NCBI RefSeq assembly: GCF_008831285.2 | Contig: NW_022205007.1 | Coordinates: 1 to 60,577, forward strand | Source of the DNA: Nymphaea colorata | Lineage: Eukaryota; Streptophyta; Magnoliopsida; Nymphaeales; Nymphaeaceae | DNA: 60,577 bases | Direction of reading: 5' to 3' | Shown here: in pieces, positions 41,003-53,944 of the stretch | Layout of the letters: the number at the start of each line of letters is the position of its first letter | Position numbering within the stretch: the first letter of the stretch is position 1 | The notes under the pieces: model-generated | Told to the model about the DNA's origin: nothing | The model's database searches: none | What the model saw: the letters and a program-made list of their open reading frames with translations, nothing else | Position numbers and translations under genes: made by a program

Positions 41003-41834
41003 ATGAATTACTCCAATGTCATTCATTTTCATACAAACCCATGATTTTAATCTACTAAATCATTTAATATAGACGCAATAACAAGTTAAGCACATTCAAT
41101 TAAGTATGCGTGATCAAATGAATCACTTAAATCTCACTCGTATCGAGACGAGTGATTTAGTGTGCGTATGGATACAAATGAATGAGATGTAACAACATGT
41201 TCAACTTATTGAACAAACTACAAGGGATCAAACTAAACTAATCCATAGGTCTCCTTTACATCCATATAAACTTGTGAGTTTTTATCGTTTAAATCGTTGA
41301 TCATAGATGTCATAACGAGTGAAACACATTATGTTAATTATAAGACACCAAATGAATCACTCAAATCTCATTTATTTTCACACAAACTTGTGATTTGAAT
41401 TCACTTAATCTAGCAATATGGATGTAACAACAAGTTAAGCACACTCAATTAAGTATGTGTGATCATTTGAATCACTTAAATCGCACTTGTATTGATACGA
41501 ACTTGTAATTTCAATCATTTGGATCGTGAACTATAGTTGTAACAATAAATTCAACTCATCGGAATAACTACACGCGTTTGTGTCCACATGAACATGTGAT
41601 TTCAATCATTTAAATCATTCATTATATATGTATTCCAAACGAACTTCTGGTATCAAAGCCACTAGGTCATTCTATACGTAAGTAAGAAATGGTCACGCAC
41701 ATTCAATTAAATATAAGTGATCAATTATATGTAATAACAAGTGAAAATGAATCACTTAATCTCTCAATTAAATATAAGTGATCAAATATATGTAATAACA
41801 AGTGAAACACATTAGGTTACTTACAAGTAACCAA
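41003..41834 (+). repeat. 832-bp copy c8
   Basis: Indistinguishable from c7 by eye. Confidence 0.95.
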
Positions 41835-42665
41835 ATGAATTACTCCAATGTCATTCATTTTCATACAAACCCATGATTTTAATCTACTAAATCTTTTAAT
41901 ATAGACGCAATAACAAGTTAAGCACATTCAATTAAGTATGCGTGATCAAATGAATCACTTAAATCTCACTCGTATCGAGACGAGTGATTTAGTGTGCGTA
42001 TGGATACAAATGAATGAGATGTAACAACATGTTCAACTTATTGAACAAACTACAAGGGATCAAACTAAACTAATCCATAGGTCTCCTTTACATCCATATA
42101 AACTTGTGAGTTTTTATCGTTTAAATCGTTGATCATAGATGTCATAACGAGTGAAACACATTATGTTAATTATAAGACACCAAATGAATCACTCAAATCT
42201 CATTTATTTTCACACAAACTTGTGATTTGAATTCACTTAATCTAGCAATATGGATGTAACAACAAGTTAAGCACACTCAATTAAGTATGTGTGATCATTT
42301 GAATCACTTAAATCGCACTTGTATTGATACGAACTTGTAATTTCAATCATTTGGATCGTGAACTATAGTTGTAACAATAAATTCAACTCATCGGAATAAC
42401 TACACGCGTTTGTGTCCACATGAACATGTGATTTCAATCATTTAAATCATTCATTATATATGTATTCAAACGAACTTCTGGTATCAAAGCCACTAGGTCA
42501 TTCTATACGTAAGTAAGAAATGGTCACGCACATTCAATTAAATATAAGTGATCAATTATATGTAATAACAAGTGAAAATGAATCACTTAATCTCTCAATT
42601 AAATATAAGTGATCAAATATATGTAATAACAAGTGAAACACATTAGGTTACTTACAAGTAACCAA
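41835..42665 (+). repeat. 832-bp copy c9
   Basis: Like c7 but with AAATCTTTTAATATAG and TGTATTCAAACG. Confidence 0.94.
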
Positions 42666-43497
42666 ATGAATTACTCCAATGTCATTCATTTTCATACAAA
42701 CCCATGATTTTAATCTACTAAATCTTTTAATATAGACGCAATAACAAGTTAAGCACATTCAATTAAGTATGCGTGATCAAATGAATCACTTAAATCTCAC
42801 TCGTATCGAGACGAGTGATTTAGTGTGCGTATGGATACAAATGAATGAGATGTAACAACATGTTCAACTTATTGAACAAACTACAAGGGATCAAACTAAA
42901 CTAATCCATAGGTCTCCTTTACATCCATATAAACTTGTGAGTTTTTATCGTTTAAATCGTTGATCATAGATGTCATAACGAGTGAAACACATTATGTTAA
43001 TTATAAGACACCAAATGAATCACTCAAATCTCATTTATTTTCACACAAACTTGTGATTTGAATTCACTTAATCTAGCAATATGGATGTAACAACAAGTTA
43101 AGCACACTCAATTAAGTATGTGTGATCATTTGAATCACTTAAATCGCACTTGTATTGATACGAACTTGTAATTTCAATCATTTGGATCGTGAACTATAGT
43201 TGTAACAATAAATTCAACTCATCGGAATAACTACACGCGTTTGTGTCCACATGAACATGTGATTTCAATCATTTAAATCATTCATTATATATGTATTCCA
43301 AACGAACTTCTGGTATCAAAGCCACTAGGTCATTCTATACGTAAGTAAGAAATGGTCACGCACATTCAATTAAATATAAGTGATCAATTATATGTAATAA
43401 CAAGTGAAAATGAATCACTTAATCTCTCAATTAAATATAAGTGATCAAATATATGTAATAACAAGTGAAACACATTAGGTTACTTACAAGTAACCAA
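42666..43497 (+). repeat. 832-bp copy c10
   Basis: Like c7, with AAATCTTTTAATATAG shared with c9 and c12. Confidence 0.94.
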
Positions 43498-44327
43498 ATG
43501 AATTACTCCAATGTCATTCATTTTCATACAAACCCATGATTTTAATCTACTAAATCATTTAATATAGACGCAATAACAAGTTAAGCACATTCAATTAAGT
43601 ATGCGTGATCAAATGAATCACTTAAATCTCACTCGTATCGAGACGAGTGATTTAGTGTGCGTATGGATACAAATGAATGAGATGTAACAACATGTTCAAC
43701 TTATTGAACAAACTACAAGGGATCAAACTGAACTAATCGATAGGTCTCCTTTACAGCCATATAAACTTGTGAGTTTTTATCGTTTAAATCGTTGATCATA
43801 GATGTCATAACGAGTGAAACACATTATGTTAATTATAAGACACCAAATGAATCACTCAAATCTCATTTATTTTCACACAAACTTGTGATTTGAATTCACT
43901 TAATCTAGCAATATGGATGTAACAACAAGTTAAGCACACTCAATTAAGTATGTGTGATCATTTGAATCACTTAAATCGCACTTGTATTGATACGAACTTG
44001 TAATTTCAATCATTTGGATCGTGAACTATAGTTGTAACAATAAATTCAACTCATCGGAATAACTACACGCGTTTGTGTCCACATGAACATGTGATTTCAA
44101 TCATTTAAATCATTCATTATATATGTATTCAAACGAACTTCTGGTATCAAAGCCACTAGGTCATTCTATACGTAAGTAAGAAATGGTCACGCACATTCAA
44201 TTAAATAAAGTGATCAATTATATGTAATAACAAGTGAAAATGAATCACTTAATCTCTCAATTAAATATAAGTGATCAAATATATGTAATAACAAGTGAAA
44301 CACATTAGGTTACTTACAAGTAACCAA
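43498..44327 (+). repeat. 832-bp copy c11
   Basis: Carries AAACTGAACTAATCGATAGG (private), TTACAGCCAT, TGTATTCAAACG and AAATAAAGTG. Confidence 0.94.
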
Positions 44328-45155
44328 ATGAATTACTCCAATGTCATTCATTTTCATACAAACCCATGATTTTAATCTACTAAATCTTTTAATATAGACG
44401 CAATAACAAGTTAAGCACATTCAATTAAGTATGCGTGATCAAATGAATCACTTAAATCTCACTCGTATCGAGACGAGTGATTTAGTGTGCGTATGGATAC
44501 AAATGAATGAGATGTAACAACATGTTCAACTTATTGAACAAACTACAAGGGATCAAACTAAACTAATCCATAGGTCTCCTTTACATCCATATAAACTTGT
44601 GAGTTTTTATCGTTTAAATCGTTGATCATAGATGTCATAACGAGGAAACACATTATGTTAATTATAAGACACCAAATGAATCACTCAAATCTCATTTATT
44701 TTCACACAAATTGTGATTTAATTCACTTAATCTAGCAATATGGATGTAACAACAAGTTAAGCACACTCAATTAAGTATGTGTGATCATTTGAATCACTTA
44801 AATCGCACTTGTATTGATACGAACTTGTAATTTCAATCATTTGGATCGTGAACTATAGTTGTAACAATAAATTCAACTCATCGGAATAACTACACGCGTT
44901 TGTGTCCACATGAACATGTGATTTCAATCATTTAAATCATTCATTATATATGTATTCCAAACGAACTTCTGGTATCAAAGCCACTAGGTCATTCTATACG
45001 TAAGTAAGAAATGGTCAAGCACATTCAATTAAATATAAGTGATCAATTATATGTAATAACAAGTGAAAATGAATCACTTAATCTCTCAATTAAATATAAG
45101 TGATCAAATATATGTAATAACAAGTGAAACACATTAGGTTACTTACAAGTACCAA
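44328..45155 (+). repeat. 832-bp copy c12
   Basis: Carries AAATCTTTTAAT, CGAGGAAACAC, CACAAATTGTGATTTAATTC, GGTCAAGCAC and the end AAGTACC. It is the closest relative of c4. Confidence 0.94.
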
Positions 45156-45984
45156 ATGAATTACTCCAATGTCATTCATTTTCATACAAACCATGATTTT
45201 AATCTACTAAATCATTTAATATAGATGCAAAACAAGTTAAGCACATTCAATTAAGTATGCGTGATCAAATGAATCACTTAAATCTCACTCGTATCGAGAC
45301 GAGTGATTTAGTGTGCGTATGGATACAAATGAATGAGATGTAACAACATGTTCAACTTATTGAACAAACTACAAGGGATCAAACTAAACTAATCCATAGT
45401 CTCCTTTACAGCCATATAAACTTGTGAGTTTTTATCGTTTAAATCGTTGATCATAGATGTCATAACGAGTGAAACACATTATGTTAATTATAAGACACCA
45501 AATGAATCACTCAAATCTCATTTATTTTCACACAAACTTGTGATTTGAATTCACTTAATCTAGCAATATGGATGTAACAACAAGTTAAGCACACTCAATT
45601 AAGTATGTGTGATCATTTGAATCACTTAAATCGCACTTGTATTGATACGAACTTGTAATTTCAATCATTTGGATCGTGAACTATAGTTGTAACAATAAAT
45701 TCAACTCATCGGAATAACTACACGCGTTTGTGTCCACATGAACATGTGATTTCAATCATTTAAATCATTCATTATATATGTATTCCAAACGAACTTCTGG
45801 TATCAAAGCCACTAGGTCATTCTATACGTAAGTAAGAAATGGTCACGCACATTCAATTAAATATAAGTGATCAATTATATGTAATAACAAGTGAAAATGA
45901 ATCACTTAATCTCTCAATTAAATATAAGTGATCAAATATATGTAATAACAAGTGAAACACATTAGGTTACTTACAAGTAACCAA
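45156..45984 (+). repeat. 832-bp copy c13
   Basis: Carries AAACCATGATT, GATGCAAAACAAG, CATAGTCTCC and TTACAGCCAT, resembling c5 and c17. Confidence 0.94.
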
Positions 45985-46816
45985 ATGAATTACTCCAATG
46001 TCATTCATTTTCATACAAACCCATGATTTTAATCTACTAAATCATTTAATATAGACGCAATAACAAGTTAAGCACATTCAATTAAGTATGCGTGATCAAA
46101 TGAATCACTTAAATCTCACTCGTATCGAGACGAGTGATTTAGTGTGCGTATGGATACAAATGAATGAGATGTAACAACATGTTCAACTTATTGAACAAAC
46201 TACAAGGGATCAAACTAAACTAATCCATAGGTCTCCTTTACATCCATATAAACTTGTGAGTTTTTATCGTTTAAATCGTTGATCATAGATGTCATAACGA
46301 GTGAAACACATTATGTTAATTATAAGACACCAAATGAATCACTCAAATCTCATTTATTTTCACACAAACTTGTGATTTGAATTCACTTAATCTAGCAATA
46401 TGGATGTAACAACAAGTTAAGCACACTCAATTAAGTATGTGTGATCATTTGAATCACTTAAATCGCACTTGTATTGATACGAACTTGTAATTTCAATCAT
46501 TTGGATCGTGAACTATAGTTGTAACAATAAATTCAACTCATCGGAATAACTACACGCGTTTGTGTCCACATGAACATGTGATTTCAATCATTTAAATCAT
46601 TCATTATATGTGTATTCCAAACGAACTTCTGGTATCAAAGCCACTAGGTCATTCTATACGTAAGTAAGAAATGGTCACGCACATTCAATTAAATATAAGT
46701 GATCAATTATATGTAATAACAAGTGAAAATGAATCACTTAATCTCTCAATTAAATATAAGTGATCAAATATATGTAATAACAAGTGAAACACATTAGGTT
46801 ACTTACAAGTAACCAA
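45985..46816 (+). repeat. 832-bp copy c14
   Basis: Standard copy, TTACATCCAT type, with a private ATATGTGTATTCC. Confidence 0.94.
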
Positions 46817-47646
46817 ATGAATTACTCCAATGTCATTCATTTTCATACAAACCCATGATTTTAATCTACTAAATCATTTAATATAGACGCAATAACAAGT
46901 TAAGCACATTCAATTAAGTATGCGTGATCAAATGAATCACTTAAATCTCACTCGTATCGAGACGTGTGATTTAGTGTGCGTATGGATACAAATGAATGAG
47001 ATGTAACAACATGTTCAACTTATTGAACAAACTACAAGGGATCAAACTAAACTAATCCATAGGTCTCCTTTACAGCCATATAAACTTGTGAGTTTTTATC
47101 GTTTAAATCGTTGATCATAGATGTCATAACGAGTGAAACACATTATGTTAATTATAAGACACCAAATGAATCACTCAAATCTCATTTATTTTACACAAAC
47201 TTGTGATTTGAATTCACTTAATCTAGCAATATGGATGTAACAACAAGTTAAGCACACTCAATTAAGTATGTGTGATCATTTGAATCACTTAAATCGCACT
47301 TGTATTGATACGAACTTGTAATTTCAATCATTTGGATCGTGAACTATAGTTGTAACAATAAATTCAACTCATCGGAATAACTACACGCGTTTGTGTCCAC
47401 ATGAACATGTGATTTCAATCATTTAAATCATTCATTATATATGTATTCAAACGAACTTCTGCTATCAAAGCCACTAGGTCATTCTATACGTAAGTAAGAA
47501 ATGGTCACGCACATTCAATTAAATATAAGTGATCAATTATATGTAATAACAAGTGAAAATGAATCACTTAATCTCTCAATTAAATATAAGTGATCAAATA
47601 TATGTAATAACAAGTGAAACACATTAGGTTACTTACAAGTAACCAA
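46817..47646 (+). repeat. 832-bp copy c15
   Basis: Carries GAGACGTGTGATT, TTACAGCCAT, TGTATTCAAACG and a private TTCTGCTATC. It matches c3, about 9,965 bp upstream. Confidence 0.94.
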
Positions 47647-48474
47647 ATGAATTCTCCAATGTCATTCATTTTCATACAAACCCATGATTTTAATCTACTA
47701 AATCTTTAATATAGACGCAATAACAAGTTAAGCACATTCAATTAAGTATGCGTGATCAAATGAATCACTTAAATCTCACTCGTATCGAGACGAGTGATTT
47801 AGTGTGCGTATGGATACAAATGAATGAGATGTAACAACATGTTCAACTTATTGAACAAACTACAAGGGATCAAACTAAACTAATCCATAGGTCTCCTTTA
47901 CATCCATATAAACTTGTGAGTTTTTATCGTTTAAATCGTTGATCATAGATGTCATAACGAGTGAAACACATTATGTTAATTATAAGAACCAAATGAATCA
48001 CTCAAATCTCATTTATTTTCACACAAACTTGTGATTTGAATTCACTTAATCTAGCAATATGGATGTAACAACAAGTTAACACACTCAATTAAGTATGTGT
48101 GATCATTTGAATCACTTAAATCGCACTTGTATTGATACGAACTTGTAATTTCAATCATTTGGATCGTGAACTATAGTTGTAACAATAAATTCAACTCATC
48201 GGAATAACTACACGCGTTTGTGTCCACATGAACATGTGATTTCAATCATTTAAATCATTCATTATATATGTATTCCAAACGAACTTCTGGTATCAAAGCC
48301 ACTAGGTCATTCTATACGTAAGTAAGAAATGGTCAAGCACATTCAATTAAATATAAGTGATCAATTATATGTAATAACAAGTGAAAATGAATCACTTAAT
48401 CTCTCAATTAAATATAAGTGATCAAATATATGTAATAACAAGTGAAACACATTAGGTTACTTACAAGTCACCAA
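47647..48474 (+). repeat. 832-bp copy c16
   Basis: Carries GAATTCTCC, AAATCTTTAATATAG, GGTCAAGCAC and the end AAGTCACC, matching c4. Confidence 0.94.
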
Positions 48475-49305
48475 ATGAATTACTCCAATGTCATTCATTT
48501 TCATACAAACCATGATTTTAATCTACTAAATCATTTAATATAGATGTAACAACAAGTTAAGCACATTCAATTAAGTATGCGTGATCAAATGAATCACTTA
48601 AATCTCACTCGTATCGAGACGAGTGATTTAGTGTGCGTATGGATATAAATGAATGAGATGTAACAACATGTTCAACTTATTGAACAAACTACAAGGGATC
48701 AAACTAAACTAATCCATAGGTCTCCTTTACAGCCATATAAACTTGTGAGTTTTTATCGTTTAAATCGTTGATCATAGATGTCATAACGAGTGAAACACAT
48801 TATGTTAATTATAAGACACCAAATGAATCACTCAAATCTCATTTATTTTCAGACAAACTTGTGATTTGAATTCACTTAATCTAGCAATATGGATGTAACA
48901 ACGAGTTAAGCACACTCAATTAAGTATGTGTGATCATTTGAATCACTTAAATCGCACTTGTATTGATACGAACTTGTAATTTCAATCATTTGGATCGTGA
49001 ACTATAGTTGTAACAATAAATTCAACTCATCGGAATAACTACACGCATTTGTGTCCACATGAACATGTGATTTCAATCATTTAAATCATTCATTATATAT
49101 GTATTCCAAACGAACTTCTGGTATCAAAGCCACTAGGTCATTCTATACGTAAGTAAGAAATGGTCACGCACATTCAATTAAATATAAGTGATCAATTATA
49201 TGTAATAACAAGTGAAAATGAATCACTTAATCTCTCAATTAAATATAAGTGATCAAATATATGTAATAACAAGTGAAACACATTAGGTTACTTACAAGTC
49301 ACCAA
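48475..49305 (+). repeat. 832-bp copy c17 (last)
   Basis: Carries AAACCATGATT, GATGTAACAAC, TTACAGCCAT and TTCAGACAAAC, matching c5. It ends AAGTCACC and runs into a hybrid A that returns to the long unit. Confidence 0.93.
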
Positions 49306-50692
49306 ATGAATTACTCCAATGTCATTCATTTTCATACAAACCTATGATTTTAATCTACTAAATCATTTAATATAGACGTAACAACAAGTTAAGCACATTC
49401 AATTACGTATGCGTGATAAAATGAATCACTTAAATCCCACTCGTATTGATACAAACTTGTGATTTCAATTCCTTACATCGATCACCATAGATGTAACAAC
49501 TAGTTCAACTTATTGAAGTAACTACAAGGGATCAAACTAATGCATATGTCTCCTTTATATCCATACAAACTTATAAGTTTTAATCATTTAAATCATTGAT
49601 CAAAGATGTAATAACAAGTGAAACACAATAGGTTAACTACAAGACACCAAATGAATCCTCGAATCTCATTGATTTTCGCACAAACTTGTGATTTCAATCT
49701 ACTAAATCATTTATTATAGACGTAACAATAAGTTAAACACATTCAATTGAGTATGCATGATTATATGAATCACTTAAATCTCACTTGTATTCGTACGAAC
49801 ATGTGATTTCAATCCTTTAGAATGTTCCCTATAGGCGTAACAACAAATTCAACTCATCGGACTAACTACACGTGTACAACTATAGTGACTTCAACCATTT
49901 GTATCCATATAAACTTGTGATTTCAACCATTTAAATCATTCATTATAGATGTAATAACAAGTGAAATACATTAGATTAACTATAAGGGACCAATATAGTG
50001 ACTTGACTCTCATTCATTTCCAAACGGACTTCTTTTTTCAAGCCACTAAGTCATTCTATACGTATGTAACAAATGGTTACGCACATTCAATTAAATATAA
50101 GTTATCAAATGTATGTAAGAACAAGTAAAAATGAATCAGATAATCTCTCGATTAAACATAAGTGATCAAATGTATGTAATAACAAGTGAAACACATTAAG
50201 TTACCTATAAAACACCAAATGAATCACTCGAATCCCATTCATTTTCATATAAACCAATGATTTGAATTTACTAAATCATTTAATATAAACGTAACAACAA
50301 GTTAAGTACATTCAATTAAATATGCGTGATCAATTGAATCACTTAAATCCCACTCGTATTGATGTGAACTTGTGCATCGATCACTATAGATTTAACAACA
50401 TGTTCCTTTATATCCATATAAACTTGTGAGTTTTAATTATTTAAATCATTGAGCGTGGATGTAATAACATGTGAAACACGTTAGGTTAACTATAAGACAC
50501 CAAATGAATCACTCGAATCACATTCATTTTCATACAAACTTGTGATTTCAGTTCACTTAATGAAGTGACATGGATGTAACAATAAGTTAAGCACATTCAA
50601 TTAAGTATGTGTGATCATTTGAATAACTTAAATTACACTTGTATTGATACGAACTTGTAATTTCAATGCTTTAGATCGTGCACTATAGTTGT
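49306..50692. repeat. Resumed long unit U11 after the 832-bp array
   Basis: A hybrid A starts with array sequence (ATGAATTACTCCAATG) and ends with long-unit block-4 sequence (CAATTACGTATGCGTGATAAA). Block 4, block 5, block 6 and the terminal AB follow. A ~46-bp deletion at about 50,404 (CATGTTCCTTTATATCC) removes part of the block-6 B. Substitutions are more frequent than in the left block. Confidence 0.9.
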
Positions 50693-50868
50693 ACTAATAC
50701 GAGTCAGATTTAAGTGATTCATATGATCACGCATACTTTATTGAATGTACTTGACCTATTGTTATATCCATGTTAAATGATTTAGTTGATTGAAATCACA
50801 GGCTTGCATGAAAATGAATGAGATTTGAATGATTCATTTGGTGCCCTATTGTTAACCTAATTCACTTG
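50693..50868 (-). repeat. Inverted satellite segment, U12
   Basis: Full 176-bp copy with private changes (ACTAATACGAG, TTGACCTATTG). Confidence 0.91.
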
Positions 50869-53768
50869 TTAAGCACATCCAATTAAATTACAAGTGAAAC
50901 ACATTAGGTTAACTATATGACACCAAATGAATCACTTGTTAAGGACATCCGTATTAAGAATCATTATAAATGTAACAACTAGTGAAACACATTAGGTAAA
51001 CCATAAGACACCAAATGAATCACTCGAATCTCATTCATTTTCATACAAACTTGTGATTTCGATCTACTAAATTATTTAATATAGATGTAACAGCAAGTTA
51101 AACACATTCAATTAAGCATGCATGATCATATGAATCATTTAAATCTCACTTGTATTGGTACGAACGCGTGATTTCAATCCTTTAGATCGTTCACTATACA
51201 TGTAACAACAAATTCAACTCATCGGACTAATTACATGTATTCAAAGTAATGCATAGATCCCAATTGTATCCATATGAACTTGTGATTTCAATTATTTAAA
51301 TCATTCATTATAGATGTAATAACAAGTGAAATACAATAGATTAACTGTAAGGGACCAACTTAATGACCTGACTCTCATTCATTTCCAAACGAACTTCTTA
51401 TTTCAAGCCACTAAGTCAATCTATACGTATGTAACAAATGGCTACGCACGCTAAATTAAATATATTGATCAAATCTATGTAATAACAAGTGAAAATGAGT
51501 CATTTAATCTCTCAATTAAATATATGTGATCAAATATATGTAATAACAAGTGAAACATATTAGGTTACCTACAAGACACCAAATGAATCACTCAAATCTC
51601 ATTCATTTCCATACAAACCTATGATTTCAATATACTAAATCATTTAATATAGACGTAACAACAAGTTAAGCACATTCAATTAAGTATGCGTGATCAAATG
51701 AATCACTTAAATCTCACTCGTATCGAGACGAGTGATTTAATGTGCGTATGGATACAAATGAATGAGATGTAACAACATGTTCAACTTATTGAACAAACTA
51801 CAAGGGATCAAAGTAAACTAATCCATAGGTCTCCTTTACATCCATATAAACTTGTGAGTTTTTATCGTTTAAATCGTTGATCATAGATGTCATAACGAGT
51901 GAAACACATTAGGTTAATTATAAGACACCAAATGAATCACTCAAATCTCATTTATTTTCACACAAACTTGTGATTTGAATTCACTTAATCTAGCAATATG
52001 GATGTAACAACAAGTTAAGCACATTCAATTAAGTATGTGTGATCATTTGAATCACTTAAATCGCACTTGTATTGATACGAACTTGTAATTTCAATCATTT
52101 GGATCGTGCAGTATAGTTATAACAATAAATTCAACTCATCGGAATAACTACACGCGTTTGTGTCCACATGAACATGTGATTTCAATCATTTAAATCATTC
52201 ATTATATATGTATTCCAAACGAACTTCTGGTATCAAAGCCACTAGGTCATTCTATACGTAAGTAAGAAATGGTCACGCACATTCAATTAAATATAAGTGA
52301 TCAATTATATATAATAACAAGTGAAAATGAATCACTTAATCTCTCAATTAAATATAAGTGATCAAATATATGTAATAACAAGTGAAACACATTAGGTTAC
52401 TTACAAGACACCAAATGAATCACTCCAATATCATTCATTTTCATACAAACCTATGATTTTAATCTACTAAATCATTTAATATAGACGTAACAACAAGTTA
52501 AGCACATTCAATTACGTATGTGTGATAAAATGAATCACTTAAATCCCACTCGTATTGATACGAACTTGTGATTTCAATTCCTTACATCGATCACCATAGA
52601 TGTAAGAACTAGTTCAACTTATTGAACTAACTACAAGGGATCAAACTAATGCATAGGTCTCCTTTATATCCATACAAACTTGTAAGTTTTCATCATTTAA
52701 ATCATTGATCAAAGATGTAATAACAAGTGAAACACAATAGGTTAACTACAAGACACCTATTGAATCACTCAAATATCATTCATTTTCGCACAAACTTGTG
52801 ATTTCAATCTACTAAATCATTTATTATAGATGTAACAACAAGTTAAACACATTCAATTAAGTATGCACGATTATATGAATCACTTAAATCTCCCTTGTAT
52901 TCGTACGAACATGTGATTTCAAACCTTTAGAACGTTCCCTATAGATGTAACAGCAAATTCAACTCATCGGACTAACTACACGTGTACAAATATAGTGACT
53001 TCAACCATTTGTATTCATATAAACTTGTGATTTCAACCATTTAAATCATTCATTATAGATGTAATAACAAGTGAAATACATTAGATTAACTATAAGGGAC
53101 CAATATAGTGACTTGACTTTCATTCATTTCCAAACGGACTTCTTTTTTCAGGCCACTAAGTCATTCTATACGTACGTAACAAATGGTTACGCACATTCAA
53201 TTAAATATAAGTTATCAAATGTATGTAAGAACAAGTAAAAATGAATCACATAATCTCTTGATTAAACATAAGTGATCAAATGTATGTAATAACAAGTGAA
53301 ACACATTAGTTACCTGTAAGACACCAAATGAATCACTCGAATCCCATTCATTTTCATATAAACCTATGATTTGAATTTACTAAATCATTTAATATAAACA
53401 TAACAACAAGTTAAGTACATTCAATTAAATATGCGTGATCAATTGAATCACTTAAATCCCACTCGTATTGATGTGAACTTGTGCATCGATCACTATAGAT
53501 GTAAATACATGTTCAACTTATCGTACAAACTAGAAAGGATCAAACTAATGCATAGGTCTCCTTTATATCCATATAAACTTGTGAGTTTTAATCATTTAAA
53601 TCACTGATCGTGGATGTAATAACATGTGAAACACGTTAGGTTAACTATAAGACACCAAATGAATCACTCGAATCACATTCATTTTCATACAAACTTGTGA
53701 TTTCAGTTCACTTAATCAAGCAACATGGATGTAACAATAAGTTAAGCACATTCAATTAAGTATATGAG
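50693..53768. repeat. 3.1-kb HOR unit U12 (3,076 bp)
   Basis: Complete block order; the 345-bp ABC block is present, unlike the 2.8-kb units. Near 52,080-52,165 it carries TTTGGATCGTG, CGGAATAAC and TTTGTGTCCAC, which are otherwise typical of the 832-bp array. Its end is damaged at 53,761-53,769, where about 79 bp before the next inverted segment are lost. Confidence 0.94.
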
Positions 53769-53944
53769 ACCAATACGAGTCAGATTTAAGTGATACATAT
53801 GATCACGCATACTTTATTGAATGTACTTGACTTATTGTTATATCCATGTTAAATGATTTAGTAGATTGAAATCACAGGCTTGCATGAAAATGAATGAGAT
53901 TTGAGTGATTCATTTGGTGCCCTATTGTTAACCTAATTCACTTG
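53769..53944 (-). repeat. Inverted satellite segment, U13
   Basis: Full-length inverted piece whose left flank is altered: the truncated B that normally precedes it is gone. Confidence 0.9.

Larger units (their letters stand above)
35192..49305 (+). repeat. 832-bp HOR subarray, 17 tandem copies
   Basis: Seventeen copies of 828-832 bp, each ABC (about 349 bp) plus ABC'D'E (about 483 bp). In U1 this is exactly the segment from the A at 4011 to the A at 4843 (832 bp). The array can therefore be explained by one A-to-A exchange that closed this segment on itself, followed by amplification. It lacks the 176-bp inverted segment but keeps the small inverted fragment in B. Array-specific markers include ATGAATTACTCCAATG, AAGTAACC, GACGCAATAAC, CATTATGTTAATT, TTTGGATCGTGAAC and TCGGAATAAC. 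Confidence 0.97.

Noticed and set aside
35192-49305. The 832-bp array as an rDNA spacer or gene cluster
   Set aside because: No rRNA, tRNA or coding sequence is present, and the unit is fully accounted for by satellite monomers.
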